Source of the DNA: Globisporangium splendens | Lineage: Eukaryota; Oomycota; Peronosporomycetes; Pythiales; Pythiaceae | DNA: 64,000 bases | Assembly (NCBI GenBank): GCA_006386115.1 | Contig: VFIW01000056.1 | Span: forward strand, 243,689-307,688 | Reading direction: 5' to 3' | Shown here: positions 9,801-19,998 of the stretch, one piece after another | Layout of the letters: each line of letters opens with the position of its first letter | How positions within the stretch are numbered: the first letter of the stretch is position 1 | Notes under the pieces: model-generated | Told to the model about the DNA's origin: nothing | Databases searched by the model: none | What the model saw: the letters and a program-made list of their open reading frames with translations, nothing else | Program-made: the position numbers and the translations under genes

Positions 9801-11095
9801 ATGGGCAATCTCCTGAGCGTGGTCTCATCGCCTTCGAAGTCAACCGCTGCAGCTTCTTCGAGTACTCACACTGGCAACAATGCAGACGACAGCAGCGTGC
9901 ATGCGCCGCTGTTCCTGAACGACGTCAAGGCCGAGCCGGCCACGTGGAGCCAAGAGGGCATGTGTCTCACCATCCAGCGCTTCTTCGGCATGCTCCCAGA
10001 CTCAGCGGTAAGTGTCGTGTGCTCTTCCATTGCAATGTGAGATGAAGGCATACTATGTGTGTGTCTGTGGCGTTGCTCAGGCCGAGACGCTCAAGCAGGA
10101 GCAGCGCAATCCACAATTCCGCCGCCGTCCATCGTATGAAAATCGTTTTTCGCTATCTTTTATATGCATATGAAGGTGCGTGCATTGGCATGACTAACTT
10201 TGCGAGTGTGTGTGTGCTTCTACAGCTCGTTTGGACTGAATGTGCGCCTACGCGCTGACGCAATCGTGGTCGTGCAGCGCGTGTTCCGTCGCTACCGCGT
10301 GCTCACCAAGTGGCACGACGTCGCCAGCCAGATGCTCGAGCTCGCGCGCAGCCGCATCGAGACGCGCCAGGCTCTCGAGAACGAGGAGGTGACACTCGCG
10401 AGCTTCCGCGCACTGCTCACCGAAGGGTTCTCGGCGCACAAGGTGTTGATCACGGGTGCTCTCAAGAGCATCCAGCTGCGGCTCGTCAAGACCCCCGACG
10501 AGTGCTACTTGACGTGGTCACCGTCGCGCAAGCGCCAGCCGCGTATCCAATTGCGTATGTGTGCGTGTGCTTTTTGTACTGCGTTTGCATGTGGATCATT
10601 ACTGAGTTCCGCAACGTGGGTATGTGCCATGCAGATGGTGTGGAGCAAGTGGTGCCTGTGCTACGGACTGGCAACAAGCACGCGCCACGGCTCGCGAACA
10701 AGGTGAGCCACCGTCGCGGTCTCATCATCGTGTGCAAGAGCCACCACCGAGGCCGCGTCGTGCTCGAATTGGGCTCCAAGCGCGAGCGCAACCTGCTGCT
10801 CTGTGGCTTCCAGCGACTGCTGGACGACATGGACCGCGTGGACCCAACGCTCGACGAAGAGGATGCGATCCGCAAGCGACTGCCGCGTCGCCAGAGCGTC
10901 ATCGACTTCTTTGATCCGCTCAGCGACGAGGCGGCGCCGTCGACACCAACCAAGCCGCCGCTCCAGAAACACAAGTATGTGAGCCTTGAGCAGTTGTACC
11001 AGACGCGCTTCGACGAGCCTGAGCGGCAGCCGCAGTCGCCAGTGAAGAAAGCCACGCTCGTGCGCCGATCCAGTATGGTCGCGTCCGTCAAGTGA
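9801..11095 (+). CDS. IQ-motif protein with a PH-like domain
   Basis: Four exons: 9801-10007, 10081-10133, 10226-10554 and 10635-11095 (349 residues). All introns are GT-AG and the phases agree. An IQ-type calmodulin-binding helix (ADAIVVVQRVFRRYRVL) lies near residue 95. After it comes a region looking like a PH domain (VLITGALKSIQLRLVK ... CYLTWSPSRK ... VLELGSKRERNLLLCGFQRLL, about 150-260), ending in the helix expected of that fold. The C-terminus is Ser/Pro/Lys-rich and probably disordered. The protein starts MGNLLSVV, a possible N-myristoylation signal, which would suit a membrane-associated calmodulin-regulated adaptor. I do not recognise an orthologue. Confidence 0.75.
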
Positions 11096-11179
11096 GAAGA
11101 GCTGGGGCTAGAGTAGACCGGACTTGTTTCTTTTATCACCACGGCGTGTTAATTTAAACCTCTTTTGTGCCTTGCCACC

Positions 11180-12298
11180 TTAGTCTTCTTTCACGTACTT
11201 GCCGTTCACGGGGAAGACCTTTCCCTGCGTCAGCAAGACACTTGGGCTCTGGATGGGCACGAACCAGTACGGGAACTCGCGGAACGTGCCAAACACCTGC
11301 TGGAAGTTCCCCAATACGCCGACGTCAAAGTAATTGACGTACTCCGGTTCGCGACGCTTCTCGCAGTACTCGAGTGTGCTGAAGTTGCGTGCCGTGAAGT
11401 ACAAGTGCATCACGTAGAAGCAAAACAGCGCGGCGCCGAGGCAAAAGCTGAAGAAAAACACCAGGACGACCTGCCACAAGCACAAAACACATCTAATCAG
11501 TTTCTAACCTAGTGGCGTCAGCACTATACGAGCGAGAATCTTACCTGAAGCGGGGGTGAGAGGAAGCGCAATTTGCCGAAGTAGTACAAGTGCGCCGCGC
11601 GATCGAGACTGGTTCCTAGAAGGTATCGGAACAACAGGCTGCTCTGGAAGAGGCACGTGACCGAGCTCCAGCCGAGGAAGAGCAGGAAATACTTGTAGTT
11701 GTAATAGCCAATGCATCTGCAAACGAGAAACAGCAACATATACAAACAGTCAGGCATAATGCACTCCATCGTCTCCTAGCAAGCTCGCATCAAGTCCGTA
11801 CTTGTTGATGTAGACGCAGTGGTGGTCCATCTTGAGAACGCAGCGGCGGCACGTGCTGCAGTGGTGCGCGCGATCGGGTTTGATTGCGCGGCACTTCCGG
11901 CAGTACCGGATCTCTCCGTTCCACTTGCTCTCGATCATCGGGGGTGCGCCTGGCGGAAGCTGGAGCGCTTGTGGCTGCTGTCGTCGCGTAGCATCATCAT
12001 CACCACCTCTGTCGGCAGCAGCAGAAGCACGCTCTTGACTCTGTCTCTTGCTGCGCACGAGCGTGTTCTTCTTGACGAACGAGTCGCTCGAGAGCAGAGT
12101 CTGCGCAAGCGACGCGCACAGCAGGAACGTCATGCCGTGGAACGCGAGCAGCTCCGCGGACTCGACGCCCGCCGCCACGAGCAGCGGCTGCGCGTAGACC
12201 ACGAAGGAGAGGTAGAGGTACGCGATGATGCCCACCACGATGCTCGGCAGCACGAAGCGCAGCGACCGCGGCGTGCGCCACTCGCACCAGCAGCCCAT
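11180..12298 (-). CDS. DHHC-type protein S-palmitoyltransferase
   Basis: Three exons on the minus strand: 12298-11802, 11716-11545 and 11470-11180 (319 residues). It transfers palmitate to cysteines of membrane proteins. The order is two N-terminal membrane segments ([17 protein letters not shown] and [20 protein letters not shown]), a cytosolic loop, the Cys-rich domain ([19 protein letters not shown] ... MDHHC, about 128-158) with intact DHHC, then two more membrane segments ([14 protein letters not shown] and [20 protein letters not shown]). After DHHC the usual PWVxNCVG is replaced by VYINKCIG. The start is the first ATG after an upstream stretch with no coding character; an upstream exon cannot be excluded. 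Confidence 0.9.
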
Positions 12299-12730
12299 CA
12301 GGTTTGGATCTCCTGCACTGGAGAAATGGGGAAAACGGCAGCTGCTCCCTCTGCAACCAGATCCTGTGACAATGAACGTTGACTGTGCTGTCCACAAGGA
12401 GGACACTTTATAATCTGAATGTGGTAAAATGATGCAAAACGTCGACACGACCTGCAATCTCAGCGCAGTGCACAATGAAAAACGGCCAATGCAGGCACCA
12501 CTATTTTTGCCACATTTGTGTCAGACAACATTCAAGCACCTGCAATTTGTAAATTGTACAACCGCATTGCAGCATACTCTCTGCGGCATCTAATCATCCT
12601 GTGGCAGTTTGGAAATCATGCGCTATAGCAGGTACCAATCGAAAGAAACGGAAGTTGCCGCGGAAGGACGCATTCGAGTCGCCAAACGCGGAAGCGCCGC
12701 CGCGAAAAGCGAAGAACAAGCGGAAGCAAA

Positions 12731-12764
<34 letters not shown>

Positions 12765-12931
12765 CACTCAGTCAAAGACGCACTGGCCGAAACACGCGTG
12801 AGGGTCCAAAACTCAGGACAGCAGCAAAGCAAAGCGCGTCTCCTCTTCGTCGACATCTGGGAGAGGGCGAGTGGGTTGAAGAAGAAAGACGCGTCCGTAA
12901 TTACGTCATTTGGGTGTTCTGCAGAGCAGAT
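12299..12931. other. Divergent promoter region with a (CT)n tract
   Basis: 633 nt between the DHHC gene (minus) and the next plus-strand gene. A (CT)n microsatellite spans 12734-12762. An open frame from 12609 crosses it, but it is dominated by the repeat and does not join any later exon. No RNA gene is seen. Confidence 0.6.
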
Positions 12932-15553
12932 ATGCTCCCACTGCCGTCGCGCACCGCTGCGATCGCAAAGCGCGAGCCACTCTCCCCGCAGCCGCCTTCC
13001 GCCACAGTCTCGATCACGCCGATGCGGACGCTCCATTTCCATCCTCAACCCATTCCGCACAGCAACACGCCAGAGAGTGGCAGTGGACACGCGATTTCGA
13101 GAGCGCCGCAGTCATCGTCCTCGATGATGGTGTTGACGAGCTCCACCACCATGGGTGACAGCGAGAACCAGCACTGCGCGCTTCAGATCACGCAGCAACC
13201 GCCGCAGAAATGGTACAAGGACCAGTATGGTCGCAAAGCGACGTTCGATATCCATGTGGAGCGCATTGGCAGAGGGTGCGCGGCGTGTGTGGACCAGCGC
13301 CACCTCGCTGTGCAACTACTGTATGAAAATGGGTACGCTTTGTTTCGATATTGGGTTGAAGACGATAGAGAGCTACGATTGTTAATTGCTTGATTTGTTC
13401 TGATTTGTTAGCAAAACGGTGGAAAACCAGAGCATCCTGCGCATCAACAGCGGTCTCTGCCTGAGCAAGGACAACAAGAGCAGCATCGCGATCCGGATCA
13501 TGGAAGTGTCGAAGAACCACCAAAACAAGGTCTTTGCTCTATCGAAAGACAATACGAGGATGCTACGTTGCGTATGGTTCTTACAGCACCTTCCACTTTT
13601 TTGTAGCGCTTTCGGATACGAATCGCGCTTCCACAGTGCCCTCTGTCAGGAACGACCCCAGTGCCTGTGATCACTGATGCCGTCTGCGTTCTGTCGAAAA
13701 AGGTTCGTATTCTCTCTTGTTCCGCTCGACGTATTGGTGTGTGTGTGCTGCCTGTTAACGTTGTACCATGTCCGCATCAGAACAAGCGTCCAGTGAAAAC
13801 CGAGTGCGAAGAAGACCAAGACACGCCTGTCAAGGTGAAGAAAAGCAAATGCGAAGGAGACTCGCCCATGCTGAAGCCGGAAGTCAAAGAGATCACGGAT
13901 GAAGCCATGGTTCCGATGTCAGGACCAGCACCACGAGCAAGTGAAAACAACAACGCGCACCCCGACATGGACCATGAGTTCACCGAACAAATGGCAGGCG
14001 AATCCAGCTGGGCGAGTCAGGTCGTTCGATTCAAGGCGCCAACGGAGAGTGTCTGTTTATGGGCCAATGCTGCGTACAATTTCCTGCAGCGGCTTCAGTT
14101 TCAGCGATCGGCTAGCGCGAGCGAGGGACACGACGACACCATGGATGACTTCCTGAGCCACGCGAGCCTGACGCCGTATCAGTGTCCCGTGTGCCAGGCG
14201 TCCTATGGATCAACAGCAAAGCATCGTTTAGATTGTGACCTGAGTCTTCTTCTTCAGCAAAGCGGTACGTGCCATTTTTTTCATATCCATTTGGCACCAT
14301 TTGACTAAGCTGTTGATGCTCGTACAGGTCAATTCGATGCATCTTGTCCGCCAGCGACAAAGGAAGAGAAGTTTTCTGCTTCCAGCAGGATCAGTCACGT
14401 TAAAAACGAGATCGGGCAAACTTTTGGATCTCCTGAGACGAAATCAAACATGTTTACAGCACCGCAGACCCGCGTGCCGTCCAAATACAGCATTATGCAA
14501 GATCTGCTGCAGTTGTCCGAGTCACCCAGCAGCGATGCTAGACCAGCGGCACCAGTATTTGGCGCCAACTCAGTGGATCTGACGGCGAAGAACCTGGATC
14601 TCAGCTCCTGGGAGGGGTATTCGACATTGTCAAGGATTATGTTCAGGTACGTGCTTTCCCATGTCGGTTGCTTTTGGATGCAAGTTGATTTGTCGGGCAT
14701 ACTCTGACTGCTTGCTGTGTGTTCTTTCCTTTTTTCAAGTACCCTGGACATGGATCCCAATCCACTGCCACCTCATCACGTCGTTGCTGGGGATGGCATT
14801 AACACTACGCCGGTAACCAAGCCATCTCTAAACCGTCCACTTTCGCTTGCATCGATCGTACCAGCACTAGCAACCGTGCCGCCAGCACTTTCTAATATTC
14901 GAGAGCACCAAACAGCGATTACCCCCTCGAACTTTTCGAAACTAGTCTCGAACATGAAAGACATGTCTCCAGATACCGCGGCGTTCCTTCAAGAGCAAGA
15001 CGCAGAGCTGAATGGCGATGCGAGTTTGCTGTTTTCGTTGAGTCGCGTGAGCCTGAGTGAGTTCCTCAATGCCGAAGCCGCTGGTGGATCCCAGAAACCC
15101 GAGTCCCAGCATTTCGCGACTCTGTCGTCGTTGCTCTCTGACAGCGTAAAAAGCAGTCAGCCGAGTGAAGACTCGGTTGCGATTATCATCGGAGCGGACT
15201 TTCGACACTGCGGGTATCCAGCGTTTGACGCGTCGTTCTCTTTATTGGGCTTTTACTTTCTCTGTGGAGCCGTGGTGAGTGGAAAAAGTCGCAAAATAAA
15301 CCCTTCTCGCAAAGGTCAGATGTGGGGCTAACTTGCCATTTGAAAATTGCAGGAGTCGTCGAATCAAGAGCTCCGCTTCATGCCGAATTTCTATCCACTG
15401 CCGCCTGAGATGCTGCTTGAGCTTGAAACGAGCGTGCTGAAATGGCGTCGAGATGGGGAACTCGTGTTCAACCGCAACGACGACACCCCCGAGGCGACTC
15501 TGACTCAACTCAAGGAAAAGGTGATTCACTTTGTGAATGAGCGTGTGGGTTGA
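12932..15553 (+). CDS. Unrecognised large protein with conserved-looking N-terminal domain and possible C2HC zinc site
   Basis: Seven exons: 12932-13332, 13412-13529, 13607-13702, 13781-14264, 14328-14646, 14740-15274 and 15353-15553 (717 residues, phases consistent). Residues of about 85-205 look like one folded beta-rich domain (QKWYKDQYGRKATFDIHVER ... LLYENGKTVENQ ... SIAIRIMEVSKNHQNKRF ... VITDAVCVLSKK). The end, 'NHQ..RFRI...TDAV.VLSK', is what one sees in Ig-fold transcription-factor DNA-binding domains, but I cannot name the family. A Lys/Glu-rich linker follows, then C-x2-C-x9-H-x3-C (CPVCQASYGSTAKHRLDC) that could bind zinc, then a Ser-rich tail. Nuclear regulatory protein is an inference. 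The donor of exon 2 (GTCTTT) is weak. Confidence 0.7.
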
Positions 15554-15708
15554 GCAAACATGTGAGTGGGGCGTTTAAGGCGATGCAGGTGTTTCACCTC
15601 GTAAAGGTGGGTGCGTGTTCGCAAATAGCAGACGGTAGGATGACTCGCGCACACAAAAATCGGCAGTAACAAGGCGAAAACAGTCGCTGATCAAGATAAT
15701 CGGTATTA

Positions 15709-16538
15709 ATGCTCGAGTAAACGAGCTATGCAGATGCCGCCTATTGGCACATCTACACACACTAGCGACGACTACGACGAGATGCTGCTTGGCGATTGAC
15801 GCCAGATATTTCACACTTCGTTGGGCTGGCCAATCGGAGCGCTTTTCTTTCCAATTTTCACACAGAAAACAAGAATAAAATGCAACAGCAAGTCGCGCAT
15901 TGCGTTTGGCTCGCTGGCAGGATAGATGCAGCAGCACCCTTCATTTATTTGGTTTGTGCCTTTCATCTCAGCTCCTCACAATCAACGCTGCATGGGATGT
16001 CAATATTTTGAAGGGAGGCGTCTTTTGGGCAAAAAGATCTTTATGGATCAGCATCGCTTCAACGTCAAGCACCAACTGGCGCGCTCAAGATGCAGCAGCA
16101 GATGCACACCCATGCGACACAAGACCAAGTGTTGTACGTCTCGACCTTGGCGCCAACGTGCGCATTCATGACATGCAAGCGCTCCTTCCGAACTCTTCGA
16201 TTTGCACACTCAAGCGCAGCATCCAGCAGCAGACCAAGAAGAAGAAGTAGAAGACACGTCGCTGCCAAGCTCATCGCAGTGTCAAGGCAGCAACTACGCA
16301 TTTGGAAATCCGCGCGACAACTGCGGCACGCACGGCAGCCAAGACGACAGATCGATGGGCGAGAAGGACATGGACATGGTCGGCATGGGACTGCACCACC
16401 ACGGCACGACCAGCTCGTGCGATAATACTGGATATGGCAACAATGCGAACACGGACTCCTCGTACGGAACCAACACGACCAATCCCGGCGCGTCAGCTTT
16501 GTCGAGACGGCATCTGCATAGCTCGTTTGCTCGAGCAT
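15709..16538. mobile_element. 830-bp segment bounded by 31-bp inverted repeats
   Basis: The left arm 15709-15739 (ATGCTCGAGTAAACGAGCTA...) and the right arm 16508-16538 are reverse complements with one mismatch in 31. They fill most of the gap between two genes. The interior is not symmetrical, and I see no target-site duplication or transposase. Read outward, both arms can encode RRHLHSSF(A/T)RA: the right one ends an open frame 16202-16540, the left one lies in a minus frame. The middle has His/Gly/Asn-rich frames of doubtful coding value. It could be a non-autonomous DNA transposon (MITE-like) or the relic of an inverted duplication. Confidence 0.5.
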
Positions 16539-16817
16539 GAAGGGTCATCGTGGAGGACCTTCAAGTTGTGGAATACAAAGCAACACACGTTCTATAATTG
16601 CATTGTTTCGGTGGAATTGATGCTCGCAGTTTTACACATTCATGATACTATGCAAAACAGTACCTTGCACTGCATTATTTTGAGCTGTTTTTCTGTGAAC
16701 CTCTCAAAAACACTGTTCGTAACTTGAGCGTCCATGCTGCTACGAACTGCTGCTTTTGCTCTTGATTTTGATACTCGCATTTGCACGCACGAACCAAAAA
16801 GCAAGAGAGGAAGCAGC

Positions 16818-18465
16818 ATGGCGAAGGGCGATTTCCTGACGCCAAAGGCGATTGCCAATCGCATGAAGGTGTGCAGATGGCACAGCCATGCTCTTGTGTA
16901 TGCTTCTTGTGTGTCTGTTTGGTACTGACGCGCGTCATTCTTATGGCTAATTTGCTTGTGCTCCTCGTGTCTGTGCAGTCCAAGGGACTGCAGAAGCTGC
17001 GGTGGTTTTGCCAGGTGTGCCAGAAGCAGTGTCGCGACGAGAACGGGTTCAAGTGTCACACGACATCCGAGAGCCATCAGCGGCAGATGCTCATCGTCGC
17101 GAGTGATCCCGACAAGTTCATCAGCGGGTACAGTGAAATGGTACGAATGGATGCTGATGACCCTCTTGCATTTGGTTGCGTGACGATTGGCTGCCTCATT
17201 TTGTACGCTTGTTGTTGCCTCTTGTCATATATAGTTTGAAAGCGCATTTCTGGAGAACCTCAAGCGCCGCCACGGCACGAAGCGCATGCGCGCGACGGTC
17301 GTCTACAACGAGTACATTGCCGACAAGCTCCATATCCATATGAACGCCACGCAGTGGACGACGCTCGGGACGTTTGTGCAGTACCTCGGTCGCACAGGAA
17401 AGTGCACCGTCGACGAGACGGAAAAGGTCGGTACAACGCGCTTTGTGTGTTAACTATCGCCATGACATGTGAGTGACGCTGATCCTTCACTACCGTTATG
17501 CAGGGCTGGTACATTCAATACATTGACCGCGATCCGCGCACGCTCGCGCGGCAGGAGGAGCTCGAGAAGAAGAAAAAGTCGGACATGGACCACGAAGAGC
17601 GGAACCGCGCGTTCATTGAGCGGCAGCTCAAGATCGCGCAGGACGTCACCAGCAACCACGAGGACCCCGATGCGCTGCGTCCGACCAAGTTGCTCCGCAC
17701 AGACGCGGATGCGAAGATCTCGCTCGGGTTTAGTGCCACAGCAACAGCCAAAGCGTCGAAAGATGCTAATCGTGGTGGTGATGCGACCCGCTCGGGGTTC
17801 AAGCAGTCGCTGAATGTGTTCGGAGGTGACGATTCTTCAGAAAAGGTACACTCCTCCTCGTCGTCGTCGTTATCCAATGCACGCGTGACGCATGAAGACG
17901 ATTCGAAGAAGCGGAAAGCACGAGCCTCAGCGGTGGATGACATCATGGCCGAGGAAGAGCGGCGCAAGAAGCAGCTCTTGAAAAAGCAACAGGATGAGGT
18001 CCAGCGACAACGGCTCGAGAACTGGGTCACAAAGGGCATCGTGGTCAAAGTGACCAACAAGAAAGTAGGGGGCGGAGAGTACTACAAGCGCAAGGGCGTC
18101 ATCACGGATGTCGAAGACAAGTTTTGCGCCACGGTCGAGCTCGTGGACTCGGGCGATGTCCTGAAACTGGATCAGGATGATTTGGAGACTGTGATCCCGA
18201 AGGAGGGCCGCAAAGTTAAGATTGTCAACGGGATCGGCCGCGGCGCGATCGCAAAGCTGCTGTCCATCTCGGTTGATGACTTTTGCGCGAGCGTGCGCAT
18301 CGAAACCGGATCAAGAAAGTGCGTGACTTTGTTTTGTTTTGTGTGTTGCGTGTGTGTGTGTCGTCGAAATCGCTCATGCTCTTATTGCTCGTGCCTGGCA
18401 GGGGTGAAGTGTTGGGTCGTGTCGAGTACGAAGATATTTGCAAATTGGCTGACGATTCGGGTTAA
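16818..18465 (+). CDS. KIN: DNA/RNA-binding protein KIN17
   Basis: Five exons: 16818-16868, 16979-17140, 17235-17426, 17504-18318 and 18402-18465 (427 residues; human KIN17 is 393). The N-terminus is near-textbook: MAKGDFLTPKAIANRMKSKG, the CCHH zinc finger (FCQVCQKQCRDENGFKCH ... ESHQRQ, about 27-55), then the winged-helix KIN17 domain (YNEYIADKLHIHMNATQW ... GWYIQYIDRDP, about 100-155). A Lys/Glu-rich coiled region follows, and the C-terminal KOW-containing domain (IVVKVTNKKVGGGEYYKRKG ... EYEDICKLA). The family acts in the nucleus in DNA replication and repair and is linked to the spliceosome. It ends 40 bp from the convergent THOC7 gene. Confidence 0.96.
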
Positions 18466-18505
18466 GAGCGTATGCAACTCGGGATACAGGCATACAAGGC
18501 TGTTG

Positions 18506-19712
18506 CTATGGAGAAGAAGGCGACTTGCTTGGCACCGCACCATCTAGGCATAAAGCAAAACAATATGTCAGTATAATGCTAGCAAACACGCAAACCTTTG
18601 GTGCGCACCTTCGTCTCCAGCATTCGCGCCATTTTGTGTATGCGACAGCGGCGACTTCGAGTCCGTGGCCGCGAGACCGTCCTCCATCTCGTCGTCGTCG
18701 GCTTCGGCCTGCTGCTTGAGCTGCTGCTCCTCTTCCTCCATCTCGACGTCTTCGTCCAGCGTGGCTTTGAGGTTCTGGATCGTGCTCATGAGCAGCGCGA
18801 ATTGCTTGGTGCGGAGATCTAATTTGCTATCCACGCCCTTGATCGTGTCCGTCGCGTCGCTTAGTCGTTTCTCTTCCACTGCGATCTCGCTGTAGAAATA
18901 AAGCAAAACACCTCTCTCAAGGTCAGTATGTTGGGCAGCACACAACGAAGTCCACTAGAGAGGTACGTACGCAGCGATCTCTTTTCTCGACGGCAGCTCG
19001 TTGATGACGCGCGAAATGGATTCATACTCCTCCTTGTACGCGCGGATCGTCTTCTCGACGTGCACTTTGGCTTTGAGCTCTTCGATCTCCTTTGACACTT
19101 TCTCAATCGATGCGTCTAGTTCATACCAATTGTATCGCACGCATGCGCAAAAGCTCATTAGGTTGGTTAAAGAAACACACAATGGCACACAATGGACAGA
19201 AGAACTGCTATGCACGCACCGATCTCTGCGTTCAGCGTCTCGTAGGCTTCGAGTTCGCGCTGCGACGTGAAGCCCAGGATGTCGGTCTTGTTCGCTTCAA
19301 ATTCCAGTTGCTCCATTTCCCAAAACAGCGCGTCCGTGTCTTGCTTGCTGGCGGCGTTGTTTTCATTCACACACACAATGAGCACAAACGTGGACGGAAA
19401 GAGAGACACAAGGGTAGGATCCGCTCGCACACACGCATAATACACCACAGTAGCATGACCACACGCACCATTTCTCCGCGTCCACGCTGTCGTCCACGAA
19501 CCCATCGAGCAGCGCGAGCAGGTTCTCGGCGCAGCGCTTGAGCCCCGTCTTGCCGAGCGTGCTCGTGCGCGTCAGCAGCCGCCGTCGGATCACCACATCT
19601 GAGCACACACATATGCATTACACGCATGCACGCAGGCGTCGTCAGTCTCCTGTTTCTCCCTCGCACTCTCCTCTGCAGACGCTCGCATCACGCGCTCACC
19701 TTCGTCCGCCAT
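18506..19712 (-). CDS. THOC7: THO complex subunit 7
   Basis: Six exons on the minus strand: 19712-19700 (13 nt), 19598-19469, 19347-19220, 19115-18971, 18889-18609 and 18543-18506, giving 244 residues. The start MADEDVVIRRRLLTRTSTL, followed by WCKQDTDALFWEMEQLEFEA and a long coiled coil (VEKTIRAYKEEYESISRVI ... LDLRTKQFALLMSTIQNLKA), is the THOC7/Mft1 pattern. THO/TREX packages nascent mRNA for export. The acidic C-terminus (DEDVEMEEEEQQ) is lineage-specific in length. If the last intron (18544-18608) is retained, translation ends at 18568 with a different tail. I prefer the spliced form because its acceptor and phase fit. It shares a 286-bp divergent upstream region with the WD40 gene. Confidence 0.88.
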
Positions 19713-19998
19713 GCTGCTTCCTGTTTGCTGTGTTCAGGTTCGTTTAATCGAGTCACTGGTTCGAATCTAGTCTCGCACTCCACTGCGTATAAATCTATAC
19801 ATCAAGTATACTTTGTGTTTGTATAGTGTATAAACGCTCTTCGACTGAGTCCGATTATTTATAAACTATACCTACTTTATACGGATAGCTGCATTTTGCA
19901 TCGCATCGCCTGTATTGCGCCATCCATGAAGCCATATTTAACTCAGCGCCGCATTCGACACGCGGCGGGCGTTCATCGCCGTTCTCCATTGTGCACCG

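Noticed and set aside
12609..13127. 172-codon frame upstream of and overlapping the gene at 12932
   Set aside because: It is dominated by the (CT)n run and read in a different frame from the exon that splices correctly.
16202..16540. His/Gly/Asn-rich open frame as an independent gene
   Set aside because: Its end is the inverted-repeat arm, there is no clear start or splice partner upstream, and its composition is low-complexity. I keep it only as part of the inverted-repeat segment.
19730..19790. tRNA-like T-arm (ACTGGTTCGAATCTAGT)
   Set aside because: The hairpin fits a T-arm, but no matching acceptor, D-arm or anticodon arm lies upstream at the right distance.
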